Source: Vitis vinifera (lineage: Eukaryota > Streptophyta > Magnoliopsida > Vitales > Vitaceae). Taken from it: a DNA stretch of 64,000 nt. Shown in pieces: positions 1-20,921 of this stretch. Numbering within the stretch: the first letter of the stretch is position 1; the number at the start of each line of letters is the position of its first letter. A program made the translations under genes and the position numbers. Below the pieces are notes generated by a model, which was not told the origin of the DNA, ran no database searches, and saw only the letters and a list, made by a program, of their open reading frames with translations. The stretch lies in contig NC_081808.1 in the NCBI RefSeq assembly GCF_030704535.1, positions 22,261,501 to 22,325,500 of the forward strand, given 5' to 3'.

Positions 1-540
1 TTCATAAGAGAACAACAAACATAGACTGGAACCTATTTGTTTGTACACTGATGCAGTTTCAGTTTATCCTTCCATACTCACATTAGTAAATTGTTTGACG
101 ACTTTCCTTTCATATTTAGTTATTGTGTAAGCTTTTACATATCATCTTCTGTTAATGTTATTGGTAAGTTGGGAGGTTTGTTTGGTTTGATTTACTACAT
201 TAGAAACAGTTTGCTGGTATACCAATAGTTTGCAATGGTGCCCTTCAAATCCTGATCTACCAGGGTTCAGGACTATTGCACATTCTCATTGGCACGGGCT
301 ACTCAGGGTTCCTAAATGATTGTGCATTTTGCTAATTTTGTGCTTCAAACCATGTACAGGTTGTTATAGAAAAAATAAACGTGGTAGAAAACCAATAAAT
401 ATTTGCTTCGCATGATCACCTTCCGTATCCAACCACAACCATCGTAACTTAACATAACCAGAAAAATGAGAAAACAACAGTATGATTAAATAAATAAATA
501 TTGAGAGTGAAAAATTGTCGGGAGAGTAAAATTTATCGAA
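1..540. other. Left edge, no gene seen
   Basis: This AT-rich stretch precedes the satellite arrays. I see no coding potential with codon structure, no recognisable RNA gene and no clear transposon terminus. It may belong to the same repeat-rich element as the arrays that follow, but nothing in the bases proves it. Confidence 0.4.
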
Positions 541-1400
541 TATGGTTTAAGGTAGTGTCATGCTGCAATAGGTAATGAAATTAACTAATAAAAGTCTGAA
601 GCCACAAAATGGCTACATTTCTCGCGGGTGCGTTAAGGTAGTACCTTATGTACATTAAGGTAGTACCTGAAGACCATTAAGGTAGTACCTTATGTGCATT
701 AAGGTAGTACCTGAAATTTCTTATGATTACATAAGGTACCGTTGGAGTAACCTATGAGAACATAACAATGTCATGCTGCAATAGGTCATGAAATTAACTA
801 ATAAAAATCTGAAGCCACAGAATGGCTACATTTCTCGCGGGTGCGTTAAGGTAGCACCTGAAGACCATTAAGGTAGTACCTGAAGACCATTAAGGTAGTA
901 CCTTATGTGCATTAAGGTAGTACCTGAAATTTCTTATGATTACATATAAGGTACCGTTGGAGTAACCTATGAGAACATAACAATGTCATGCTGCAATAGG
1001 TCATGAAATTAACTAATAAAAATCTGAAGCCACAGAATGGCTACATTTCTCGCGGATACGTTAAGGTAGTACCTGAAGACCATTAAGGTAGTACCTGAAG
1101 ACCATTAAGGTAGTACCTTATGTGCATTAAGGTAGTACCTGAAATTTCTTATGATCACATAAGGTACCGTTGGAGTAACCTATGAGAACGTAACAATGTC
1201 ATGCTGCAATAGGTCATGAAATTAACTAATAAAAATCTGAAGCCACAAAATGGCTACATTTCTCGCAGGTGCGTTAAGGTAGTACTTGAAGACCATTAAG
1301 GTAGTACCTGAAGACCATTAAGGTAGTACCTTATGTGCATTAAGGTAGTACCTGAAATTTCTTATGATTACATAAGGTAACCTATGAGAACATAACAATG
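541..1400 (+). repeat. Satellite array A, about 213-bp units
   Basis: Four tandem units begin at the word GTCATGCTGCAATAGGT near 557, 770, 985 and 1198, giving periods of 213, 215 and 213 bp; a fifth partial start lies at 1400. Each unit holds about four copies of the 14-mer TTAAGGTAGTACCT, some in the near-palindromic form AAGGTAGTACCTT, followed by a conserved block with CTTATGATTACATAAGG. The units differ by few substitutions, so the amplification looks recent. No protein is encoded. Arrays of this type occur in subterminal regions of plant DNA transposons, where transposase binds, but that role is inferred. Confidence 0.85.
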
Positions 1401-1970
1401 TCATGCTGCATTACATATAACAACATGCCATGTGTTATGTTTTTATAACTTACTCATTCGGTAGGTTATGTAATCATAAAAAATTTTAGGTACTACCTTA
1501 ATGACATGAGGTACTACCTTAATGTACCTAAGGTACTACCTTAAGGCACCTTAGAGAAATGATGCTCTTCTATGATTTAAGTCAGAATTAGTTCATTGCA
1601 TTACATATTACAGCATGCCATTATTATATTCTTATTGCTCACTCATTCGGTAGGTTATGTAATCATAAAAAAGTTGAGGTACTACCTTAATGCACATGAG
1701 GTACTACCTTAATGACATGAGGTACTACCTTAATGTACCTCAAGTACTACCTTAAGGCACCTTGGAGAAATGTTGCTCTTCTATAACTTAAGCTACAATT
1801 AGTTCATTGCATTACATATTACAGCATGCCATTGTTATGTTCCTCTTGCTGATTCATTCGATAGCTTATGTAATCATCAGAAATTTAAGGTACTACCTTA
1901 ATGCACATGAGGTACGACCTTAAGACCCTGAGGTACTACCTTAATGTACCTCATGTACTACCTAAATGGA
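1401..1970 (-). repeat. Satellite array B, inverted relative to array A
   Basis: Three units of roughly 190-211 bp start near 1411, 1601 and 1812. Each carries GGTACTACCTTAA words, the reverse complement of the array A motif. The flanking block reads, on the opposite strand, like the array A block: a TGATTACATAAG core, then GAACATAACAATG and a GCATGCTG word. Arrays A and B are therefore diverged inverted copies of one satellite and together form a long imperfect palindrome centred near 1400. Confidence 0.8.
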
Positions 1971-3015
1971 CATTCGAGAAATATTGTTCTTTTTACAAAT
2001 ATTTTGTTGTGACTATTTATTTAAGTAAACAGTTGTTTTCCCATTTTGGTATTCATCTAGATTTTGAAGGGTTGTGGTTGGATATGGAATGTGATCATGT
2101 GAACCATTTATTTTTTGGTTTTGTAACATATATTTGTTTGCCTATCACAACCTATAGATTGTTGGAAGCAAAACATGCTACATGCAAAACCATTTTGGAA
2201 CCCTGTATAACTTTTTGCAAATATTCTTCATGAGTAAGAGCTAAGCCAAATATTAAGAACATGATGAAATTCCAGATCATCACTTAATATTATTAACTAA
2301 AAGAAAAAAAACTCGTGATATGTAACAAAGAATTATCTCAGCACGTGACAATCTAAAAAAATCACCAGTGCCAATAGTCTTCAATGATTCATTACGAATA
2401 CCATCCAATGTCTTCACCATCACCCATGACACCTGAATTTGTCACCATGGTTTGTAACATTCTACTTCAACAAAGGATCATTATTTTTGAACTATATTTG
2501 GAGAGGACATTGGGATGGAACAGGGAAAAAATTGAAAGGATATGTAACAAATGCCTTATCTCTATTAGGATTTCCTGTATAAAACAAAACACAAACATAG
2601 TCCTTTGAATGTGTACATCATCAAAATGTTTCTAATGTAGTCAACAAACCAAAGAAACCTAATTTTGATCATATGGTAAACCAAGTTTACTTCATACAAT
2701 CCGAAGAAAGAGGATAACATATGACTCATTCTGATATTACTCCCTCTTGTAAGCTATAGCAACAACATCACCATGCAGTCTTTCTTTCCCTTACGCGTTG
2801 CCCATTGTTGTACATAAAGTTCTGACATTCAGCATCACCATACTGTCACTGTTACAATAAATATAGAACATAAATAATGGTTTTAGAATGGGAACAAAAT
2901 CACATCATCACATAACAGGATATGAATTCAATCATTTGTGGACAAACTACAATCAAGTATTGCTTTATATGGTAAGTAGCTTCAGATAGGAAAAAACTTA
3001 TCATCAACCATGAAG
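1971..3015. other. Interval between satellite and Ulp1-like gene, no gene seen
   Basis: The interval is AT-rich. Short open frames exist (for example 1901-2233, which starts inside the satellite) but none shows a family motif. It may hold the 3' untranslated region of the minus-strand protease gene that ends at 3016. Confidence 0.4.
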
Positions 3016-6000
3016 TCACAAATGACAGGAGGCCATAATTTTATCTCTAACAGTGTTGCGTTCATTGAGCACTAGTTCCACAACTAGCTGGAGTCTGTAC
3101 ATGTTGAGCTTGTCCTACAGAAATGGGAAAAACTTATTTCATACTGTTTTTTTTTTTAAAAAAAAAACAAAACCAATTAGGATGTAAACTAGCTCTAACC
3201 TCTGCCACTGAAGTAGTTAAGGTGGCCCCATTCCAAAATTCCATGAATTGTAGTGCAAGGATACCACAGCCAAACCTATAACACATCTCATTTAGGCTTG
3301 TCATGTATATCATAGAAATCTAAGAAAAAAAAATCACCTCAAATGTCCGTTTTGGTTAAAATATATGAATATTTTACCCATTCAGTTGTTGCACAAGGTG
3401 TGGTTGGACATGCTCAAAAGTCGAGACATCCACGTCCATATGAATTGCATATGCATGCAGTGCTTTATTGATTGCCATAGATAATCGCCTTGTTGCAGCA
3501 CTAATACTGTTTCCTCGCCTTAAGGGCAAAGATGAAAGAATTTCAACTCGTGCAGCTGCAAAATTAACTACATGCATGTGCCAGTGATTGTTCTCACAAA
3601 CTGGAATGAACATCTGCATTATCATAAAAGAGTTATTACCTTTTATGTTATAAGATAATAGTCATGTCCAATGCCATTGCATATATTACTATGGAAATGA
3701 AATTTAACAACCGTTATTTACCATGTCACATGTCCCCAAATCATGGCCCAATATACTAGCATCCAGATACATGCGACATCTATCCATGATCACCTGGCTG
3801 GTTGCATTTGTTTTCAAGTTGGTCAGAATCACCTGTTCACGGGTGGGGTTATCAATACAAACATCAACAAATGCTATTCTATTTTGAGACTATGTCAATT
3901 TAGGATATTAGAGGGTTCACCGAGAACGAAGGATCAAAATAGTGTGTGCGCGCTGGTGGTGCTTGCTGTCCATTCATCATGCGAGAGACAATCGCCACAA
4001 TCTGGCAAAGTTGTAGAAATGAACAAATTTTACAACCCCATCAACACTTTATACATTATATGACCAATTACTTTTGAATTTAATTCAACATAAAGATAAG
4101 TAACTTACTACTGAATTAACCCACCGCCCTGCATTTAGACAAGAAATTTCTTCTCGGGTAATGTACATCTCATACATCTCGCATAAAATCTCGCTAGAAT
4201 GATTGAAAATGAATTATGTCATAATGATGTAAAGTTATTCACATATTAAATGATTGCAAGAATTATTTTTAGAAAAATGAAATGTACCTAGGATCGCCAA
4301 TTTCTACCAAAGCGTAATCTGCTACTACCCGATGAGCATGGGGGATTTTAGGGAATTGTTTAACACATTGGGTGACAAATGGACTTTTGCAAGTGGGAGG
4401 ACGCTTCACTATCCTCTTACAAGTCCGCTTAAATCTCTTGATAGATGAAGGTTTAATGGCTTGATCACCACTCCCACCTACCCTATCACATTCTCGCGCT
4501 TCTTCTATTGTCACTTGTGGTGGAAGCGATGCCTCTGCATGAGACTGTGGGGCCATTGGCTCGGAATGAGTGGCTTCTGGTGACGGTTCCATTCCAATTG
4601 GAGAATGGGGGGTTGGTGCGAGGTTATCTTGTGGTTCCATTTCGTCAGCTGACGTCTGCTTGCCCGGTGTTTCGCGCATTGGTTGATATTCAGCGTGGTG
4701 TTGTGCTTTTGGGCAAGGGATTGAAGATATCCCCTTTGGTCCACTTCGACGGGAACATAGTGTAGCAACATCCCGCGCCAGAGAGGAAGCTAATCGTAGC
4801 ATACTCTCCGATGTGTCAATGACACGGGCTTTAATAACCTATTACATAGTGGAAAATAGAATAGTTTTAGAATAGTATTGTATGCATTGTATAGAAGAAC
4901 TTGTATGAGTGGTTAGTGAAGAAGAACTACCTCTGTAGCATCGTTATCAGCTGTAGAGGTTGAGGCTACTGATGGTACATTCATATTGGCTGTGCTTTGT
5001 GCTCGCTCCTGTGCCTGTGTCTTGCATCATTATTTCAATGAGGGAATCAACAAATTGGTTATTACTGGTGCGAGGCTAATATGGTAATTTAACTAGTAGG
5101 GAAAACTTTGTTAAGTTAGAGCATACATGCACATATCCATAACCACCGAATGTTGATATTTCAGCTGCTAATCGGCGTTTCATTACATCGTCAGTCCATG
5201 CAGCAGCTAGCGGGCTGGTCACTTCAACATTGACTGATGGCATGTAGAAGTATGCCATGTAGAACAGCTGTCCAAGGGTAGTATATGAAACAAGGAGCAT
5301 TAAAAGAGCAAATTGCAGTAAGCATGACATTCAAATTAAAATGTAAACTAAGTTCATACTAATTACAAAAGGGGTTGGAGCCTAAACTGTACCTGGAGGA
5401 ACATGAGGCAGCCTCGGATGTAAGTAGGCTGCTTTTGTCGATATTCCTTGATTCCATCTTCTAAGTGTTTCAGCAGAAACTTTGCCCAATTCCTTTGGAC
5501 ACCAACATCACCATCCCATATGGTGTCCCAAAGGTCATGGCTTCCTTCAAGCTTTGAGTTAGGTGCCAGTAGAGTGGCACATGAAAAAATTAAAAATGAT
5601 TTTAAAAATTCATCACACACGGGCAAGTTCTCAAGGTTTTGCTCCAGTACCCTGAGAGTGTATGTGCGATTGGACGGGGTTGTTCTCTTAAGGATAACCA
5701 CGTCTTCCCCGGAGTTAGGGATGCCCATCACTTTGTTGACATGTTCTTCATTGACAGTGATAGCATTGCCGGTTTCCATATTAAGTCTATGGTAGGTAAA
5801 GTCATATTGAGATATGAGCCACCCGCATAGCTCATATCTTAGTTCGCGGCAAGCAAAAGTCAGTAGGCCCCAAAGCCCATCTCTCTAATGGCTTGCTATT
5901 TTTCAGGGGCTAGGCGTGCAATGGCAGTTATGAATTTCTTCCCAGAACATCGGGACTTAGGAAGCTTAACCTACAGTTAAAATGAAATATGGGTTAGTGA

Positions 6001-6139
6001 CAAAAAAAATCCAATATATGCAAATTTCCAATTAAGCTGAATTTGAAGATTGGAGCCATTGTTCAATGAAATTTGTTTTACCCACCTGTGTGCATGTTGG
6101 TGGAACATGCTCCTTCCTTTTTCTCTTTTCTGTTGCCAT
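3016..6139 (-). pseudogene. Ulp1-type C48 cysteine protease, transposon-associated, broken
   Basis: Ulp1-family proteases cut SUMO from target proteins; plant transposons often carry copies. About eleven minus-strand exons can be read. Start ATG at 6139 (MATEKRKRKEH), exon 1 6139-6086, exon 2 5970-5393 (region typical of plant mobile-element Ulp1 proteins, with VNKVMGIPNSGED), exon 3 about 5267-5133, exon 4 5020-4931, exon 5 4838-4288, exon 6 4193-4109 (ends GRWVNSVV, the start of the protease fold), two short exons about 4010-3720, exon 9 about 3612-3380 with the catalytic histidine in HWHMHVVNF, exon 10 about 3285-3200 with the cysteine in GCGILALQFMEFW, and a last exon ending in TGA at 3016. 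Exon 2 contains an in-frame TAG followed by a 1-nt shift in a G run near 5885. The usual Asp after the histidine reads Ser (EILSSLP), and the residue before the Cys reads Gly. It is probably dead; small exon limits are approximate. Confidence 0.75.
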
Positions 6140-7740
6140 GTGTATAATCAGTATGTTTGGATGGCGATATTGAATCGGTGAGTTTCGAAACCTACAAAGT
6201 AATCAATGGCCTTATGAACATTGAAGCCTATGGATATGAAAGTTGTACAAAGGAGTAAAAATGAGACACGTATGACTTCAAATAGATTATTGTGATATAT
6301 ATTAATGTCATTGGTTTAGCACAAGATCAACAACTCTGAAACATGAAGAAGAAAACTATGAACAGTGATGGAAAAAAATGTTTCCCAAATTTTCAACACG
6401 CTCCTGTACAATTAGTTTAAAGTCAGTATGCACTAATGAACAAATCAGAATTGTCAAAACTATGAGAAGACTAACAAGCAAGTGAAGATAAGCTGTGGCG
6501 GCGAGAGAAAGGGGAAATGAGGGAAAAACTAAGAATAACAAAATACATTGATTCAATGGTATACAATTCATGTTATTGCGTAGGCGTACTATATAGTACA
6601 ACAAAGCAGTAGTTTTTATACATGGAAACATATACTGCAGTTTGGTTAAATTGGTTTAAGCAATGTAATGGGAGGCAATACATGCGGTTGGAGTAAATAC
6701 CAATAAAACAAGATGTGGTGCAACCATAGTTCGGACATTGTGAAAGAAATTAATAATCAAAGCAATATAACTTAACTCAATGAACATAGCAAGTGAAGGC
6801 AAAAGTACAAAATATTGAAATAGTAACGCTAATTTGGTGACAACCAATTCACTAAAGATACTTGAAATAGAGTAAGACAAGATCTACATAATGCAATAAG
6901 GTGACAAATATGCATTTAGGGCAAAGGTTTCCTGCAGGTTTTTCTGTTGTGGCTAGACATATGATAACGAGAGCAATAGATAGTGCGTTTATCTTGAAAT
7001 TAGGACTCAACGAGAGCAATATATAAAACCAATAGTTCCTATATAGCATTTCCTATTTCCATGTTCTAAAAGAGATCTCTAAATCAATATCAATTACTAA
7101 TCAACAAGAAGAGTAACATATACTAACCAAAAATATTTGAAGAAATGGGTCGTGAATTTAAACTATACATATAAAACAAATACAAAAAAAAAATAAAAAA
7201 ACAACAACGAAAACGTTAGCACCCACCAACCATGAATATCACAAAAACCAAAAAACATGAGTAATTTCGAATCTATAAATCACCATTTCAGAAGCACTTA
7301 TTTCGCTCTCAGAAGAAATACATCATCCCCAAAAAGTGTTCCATTTTGGTAATCCATTGCATAACCCAATCCAATAAATGGGTTTCACTAAAAAGGCATT
7401 GTTTCCCAATACCCAAAAACAGTTTGGGGAAAAAAAAATTCCTTTTTTAGCAAACCAATTCAAAATATGTTTTTCCCAATTCTAAACCACAACAAAAACA
7501 ATTCCCAACCCATATTCTTGCCTTCATTTTATATCAAAACAACAGATTTTCGAGAATTTGCCAATCCAAATAAAACAGTAAAAACTCAGAAAACGCATGG
7601 AATTGAAAAAAAATGATGATGATTTATTACGAATAGATTTAAAAATTTAGTACCAACTCCTAAATGCCAACATTTAAGCCACACCTAGTTCATAAAAAAC
7701 CCACACTAACAACATATTTACGTGAATGTAAATGCGAATG
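6140..7740. other. Upstream or intronic interval of the Ulp1-like gene
   Basis: I find no exon with codon bias or family motifs here. The repeated exon-like units further upstream (7750-8255) carry splice-donor-like GTAACC on the minus strand, so this 1.6 kb may be a leader intron of the protease gene. That is inference. Confidence 0.35.
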
Positions 7741-7749
7741 CAAAACAAT

Positions 7750-7909
7750 GAAGGAATGGGTTACCTCAAGACAGAAAATCTGAGATAAAACAAATGGGAT
7801 TAAACCCTTCTCAACTGAAATGACAGAAGGAAGGAATGTGTTACCTCGAGACAGAAAATCCGAGATGAAACAAATGGGATTAAGCCCTTCTCAACTGAAA
7901 TGACAGAAC
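7750..7909 (-). repeat. 80-bp tandem duplication, two copies
   Basis: Two copies begin at AAGGAATGGGTTACCTC (7751) and AAGGAATGTGTTACCTC (7831), period 80 bp, with about 90 percent identity by eye. On the minus strand each copy contains a G|GTAACC splice-donor-like junction. They may be duplicated non-coding first exons of the element that carries the Ulp1-like gene. Confidence 0.75.
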
Positions 7910-7937
7910 TTTTTTAACACTCTACACGGTTCTTTGC

Positions 7938-8255
7938 TTCGCCTCCGTGACAAAGTGAAAACAGATGAGAGGAACAGGTAAGGAATGAGAGAGAGGGAAG
8001 AAAGAACTAACCATTTTCCTAGGAAGCTCAAATCGCCTCGGTGACGAAGTGAAGACAGATGAGAGGAATGGGTATGGAATGAGAGAGAAGGAAGAAAGAA
8101 CCGTCGGCAAGGGTCTTGAAGCGTCGGCTACACCGTTTTTCTGGGAACCTCAAATCGCCTTGGTGACGGAGTGAAGACAACTGAGAGGAATGGGTATCAA
8201 ATGAGAAAGAGGGAAGAAAGAATCGTCGGCTAGAGTGTTTTTGTGGGAAGCTCAA
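7938..8255 (-). repeat. Three tandem 93-123-bp units, first-exon-like
   Basis: Three units start with TCGCCTCCGTGACAAAGTG or its variants near 7939, 8033 and 8155. Each continues with a run containing AGATGAGAGGAA and GGGAAGAAAGAA. Read on the minus strand they are pyrimidine-rich, like plant 5' untranslated exons, and lie on the upstream side of the minus-strand protease gene. No conserved protein is encoded. Confidence 0.75.
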
Positions 8256-8475
8256 CATTTGATTTTGGAGTTTTCAACCGGTTCAGTTTCAACCCGTGCT
8301 GAGATGGGTTGCTGATGTGGATACCTGGAGGGGCAATTTCGGTAGAAAAAATACAGAAGGCTTAGAGTGCATGAATCTGATATAAGTTTCCACATTGAAA
8401 GATATTTTTCATATTCCATAAATCTGGGTTCCAAAAACCATATATTTAACAAATTGGTCCGTGAAAACACAACTT

Positions 8476-9483
8476 TCCCTAAGGCAGGAGGGTATATATA
8501 AAGGTTAAGTGTCTGTTCTTGAGTATATAACATTTTTTTGAAAGAACAGAACCGCTCTCTCTCCCGCTCCCATTGCCTGAGAGAATACAGTGAAAGAGGT
8601 GGTGCCCTCCGTTGCTCTTAAAAGATCCATATCGTCTTCAAACGCACAATGGACTCAGGGTGGGGGCGCAGCCTTTGGCCTCGGCGGAGGCGGGGAAAGC
8701 ATGCGGGTGGCACCAGGTAGACTTCCGCCCATTGAAGAAGGAAGAGAACGTGGGTGAGGCAGGGACGAGCATGGGTGCTGGTGGGTGTTCACGTGGAAGT
8801 TACAGGGGATAGTCGCGCATGGGGTTCGGAAAGAATGGTGCCAAAGCAATAATCAACAAGCCCAATGACAGAGAAGAATAGATTCACAGCACGAACTGAG
8901 CAAAAATAGCGAAAAAGAAATATCAGAATTGAGGAGATGGCCATACCTGAGCTCTCCGGCTGAAGGTGGTGCCCCTTTCCCTCCTCTTTCTTCTCCTTTT
9001 CTTTTCCCCTCCCTCTGTCCTCAGCTTCTTCCTGACCTCAAAACCCTCCTCTCTCTATCACCTACTCTCCTGTGTCTTCATCATGCCTGGCCCCCACCCC
9101 CCATTAAAAGGGGTCTACAAAGTGATTTTTATATTTTTTCAAATTAATGTTATTTCAAATTACCTAGTCATAAATTATTGATGTTAGAGATTCCATTTTG
9201 AAATCCCATATCATCATACACAGGAATCATATGTTTAATTATGTGAAGAAACTATGCCAAACATTTGTATAGAAAGGGGACATACGAAATTTGAACTAAC
9301 CTGAGTCCATTGTGCGTTTGAAGACGATATGGATCTTTTAAGAGCAACGGAGGGCACCACCTCTTTCACTGTATTCTCTCAGGCAATGGGAGCGGAAGAG
9401 AGAGCGGTTCTGTTCTTTCAAAAAAATGTTATATACTCAAGAACAGACACTTAACCTTTATATATACCCTCCTGCCTTAGGGA
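8476..9483. mobile_element. Terminal-inverted-repeat element or inverted duplication, 1.0 kb
   Basis: The arms 8476-8660 and 9300-9483 are near-perfect inverted copies of about 185 bp; the outer end reads TCCCTAAGGCAGGAGGGTAT. Each arm contains a TATATATAAAGG box close to its outer end, pointing inward. The 640-bp centre is GC-rich at its left side and carries no recognisable protein. Arms of this length with internal promoters fit a non-autonomous Mutator-like element, and the GC-rich centre could be captured gene DNA (Pack-MULE style). However, I find no 9-bp target duplication: the outer flanks differ. A simple inverted duplication remains possible. Confidence 0.6.
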
Positions 9484-10160
9484 CCATACCCTTTGGGTTG
9501 TTGGGCCTCACGAGTCTTAGGCCCATCATCTAAGACCCGTGATGGCATTGGGCTCTACACATAAGGTGGCCCATACTCTAGACCAATCAACAATCATATA
9601 TATATATATATGGATAGCTAAATCCTGAACAATGATTAATATGATGTGGGTCCACATTTATTCTAACAATTGAGTCATAAGTAATAACATACATGTTAAT
9701 CCAAAACCCACTATTTTCAAATATATATATATAATGAAAAAAACTTTTATAGACAAACCCTTATGATTTTTCATGGAATCCAAATATCAGGTGTTGATTG
9801 TGCTAACAACAATGGGTAAATCAAGGTATTTAACCAACGACAAAATTTACAACAACCAACAAATAATAAATATTTAATGAATAGAATATCAATTAAAGAA
9901 GATAAAATTATATATTCACAAATATTAAACTTGAAATAGATTTTTTAAATGATTTATTTTAAAATTACATTTTGTGTCCAAAACAATTTAAGTTTTGAAA
10001 TATGCATTTCAAAGATTTATTTTCTGACTTTGCCTAATTAGAAAAATTCAAAGAAAGTAGGGGCAAGTGGTACCCAAAGTAAATATTTTAGGTTTTCATT
10101 TATGTATTTATTTATAATTGGTACATGACAGAAGGTAATGGGTTCCCCCCTGGATGCTTT
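9484..10160. other. Intergenic, upstream of HEMC
   Basis: The stretch is AT-rich with two short (TA)n runs (9597-9612 and 9721-9732). No gene, hairpin or transposon end stands out. Confidence 0.4.
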
Positions 10161-10161
10161 G

Positions 10162-10285
10162 TGATTGGTCAAAAATATAAAATGTTATCCATCAACCCCA
10201 ACAGCTGAGTAATAATACTGTTCCCTTCCCTTCAAGCCAAAACCCTTGTGCTCTGCTTCTTCTTCCCTCCTCCTTCGTTTCAACA
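10162..10285 (+). promoter_or_regulatory. Putative core promoter and leader of HEMC
   Basis: GATTGGTC (10162-10169) is an inverted CCAAT box and is followed by a TATA-like AATATAAAATG at about 10173. The HEMC start codon lies about 105 bp downstream, after a pyrimidine-rich leader. Spacing fits a plant core promoter with a short 5' UTR. The transcription start is not proven by the bases. Confidence 0.5.
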
Positions 10286-19751
<9,466 letters not shown>

Positions 19752-19962
19752 GTAACATATTAATAGAGTTAGAGTCAAGAAAAAATGAGGCTTCATGCTC
19801 AAATCTTGGGGTTTGCATCCAATTAGTTCTGTCATCCTTGTGCTGTTGTTTGTGGTAGCTATAATGGGAATAATTGTGTCTTTCATTGTAAACTAAAACA
19901 TTGATTATTTACATGAGGATTAGATTGTTGTCTTTCTGAGCAAATGAAAAAGCCAATTTTTG

Positions 19963-19993
<31 letters not shown>

Positions 19994-20890
19994 CCCCCAA
20001 CCCAATACTGCTTGTGGAAAATGAAATTACACTCTAGATTGCATGTAGGAGGTTCAGGATGGAACACAGTTATAATGCAGATAAATTAACCATAGCAAAT
20101 TTTGGAAAGAATTGGATGCATTTAATTGGAATGTAGTTGTTTCACACTGCTGGGTTTCATATCCTATGATCAGTAGCAAGTATCCATCTTTTGCCCTCCT
20201 GAACACAGCATGGATTGCACAGATCAGATTCATCTTCTCCTATCCTGCATAAGATGGTTGGTCCTCTTCCTGTTCCTCACTATTTACAATGGAAACAGAA
20301 GGTATGCTACTTTCATTCTGATCATATTCTTGTTGTTTGAATTCTTCCGTCTGGATCGTGAATTGAGGTTGACTGTTCAGTGGTAAACCTATTTCAGATG
20401 GAACTAAACAGCACTTTGATTCCTCTCTTGTGGTCGGCGTTCAGTGTTTGGGTATGTATTTTTTGGCCTCTGATTGTACTACTGGCTGTATTGAAAGCAT
20501 TATAAGCAAATTGTTCATATTTATGAAGCCAAACCGTCATCTATTCATTACTTCGAATTTCTAATAGCCGAGTTGCTTTGGAAAAGGAATGAAAAAGGAA
20601 TGAAAAAAAGTTGAGAGTCATCATCATTGATAAAGCTGAATGCCTTGCTAAAGACACTGTTCTGATGTGACATCTAATTTCTTTCCAAATCATGTCAATT
20701 ATTTCTTTATAGCTCACTCATTTTTTTCTTTGGATTAGGGGATGAAGAAGTTAGTTTGCTCGTAGAGAGAGAGGATGAAGATGTTAGTTTGCTGATTGAG
20801 AGAGTGAGAGAGAGGGGAGCGTGGGGGAGGAGGCTGTTTTGGTTTTCAAAATAAAACATTGCTGAAAAGTTCCAACTTGGCGAAATCATG
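19752..20890. other. HEMC 3' UTR and intergenic
   Basis: The HEMC 3' UTR presumably covers the first few hundred bases; no single canonical AATAAA site is decisive. A (CT)n run occurs at about 19964-19991. Near 20741-20800 the word GATGAAGA(A/T)GTTAGTTTGCT appears twice with about 33-bp spacing. No further gene is seen. Confidence 0.45.
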
Positions 20891-20921
20891 GAAACCTAGC
20901 AACAATATGATACGATGAGAG

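Noticed and set aside
600-1960. Regular short repeats with spacers, superficially CRISPR-like
   Set aside because: The repeats are nested in 213-bp satellite units with conserved spacers, and the window is a plant nuclear genome.
1901-2233. 110-codon plus-strand frame
   Set aside because: It starts within the satellite and shows no family motif or codon bias.
8929-9181. Pro/Ser/Leu-rich frames in the centre of the inverted repeat element
   Set aside because: Two overlapping frames of about 70 codons in a pyrimidine-rich stretch, with no conserved motif.
8476-9483. Firm Mutator assignment of the 1-kb inverted repeat
   Set aside because: The expected 9-bp target duplication is absent, so only a tentative call is given.
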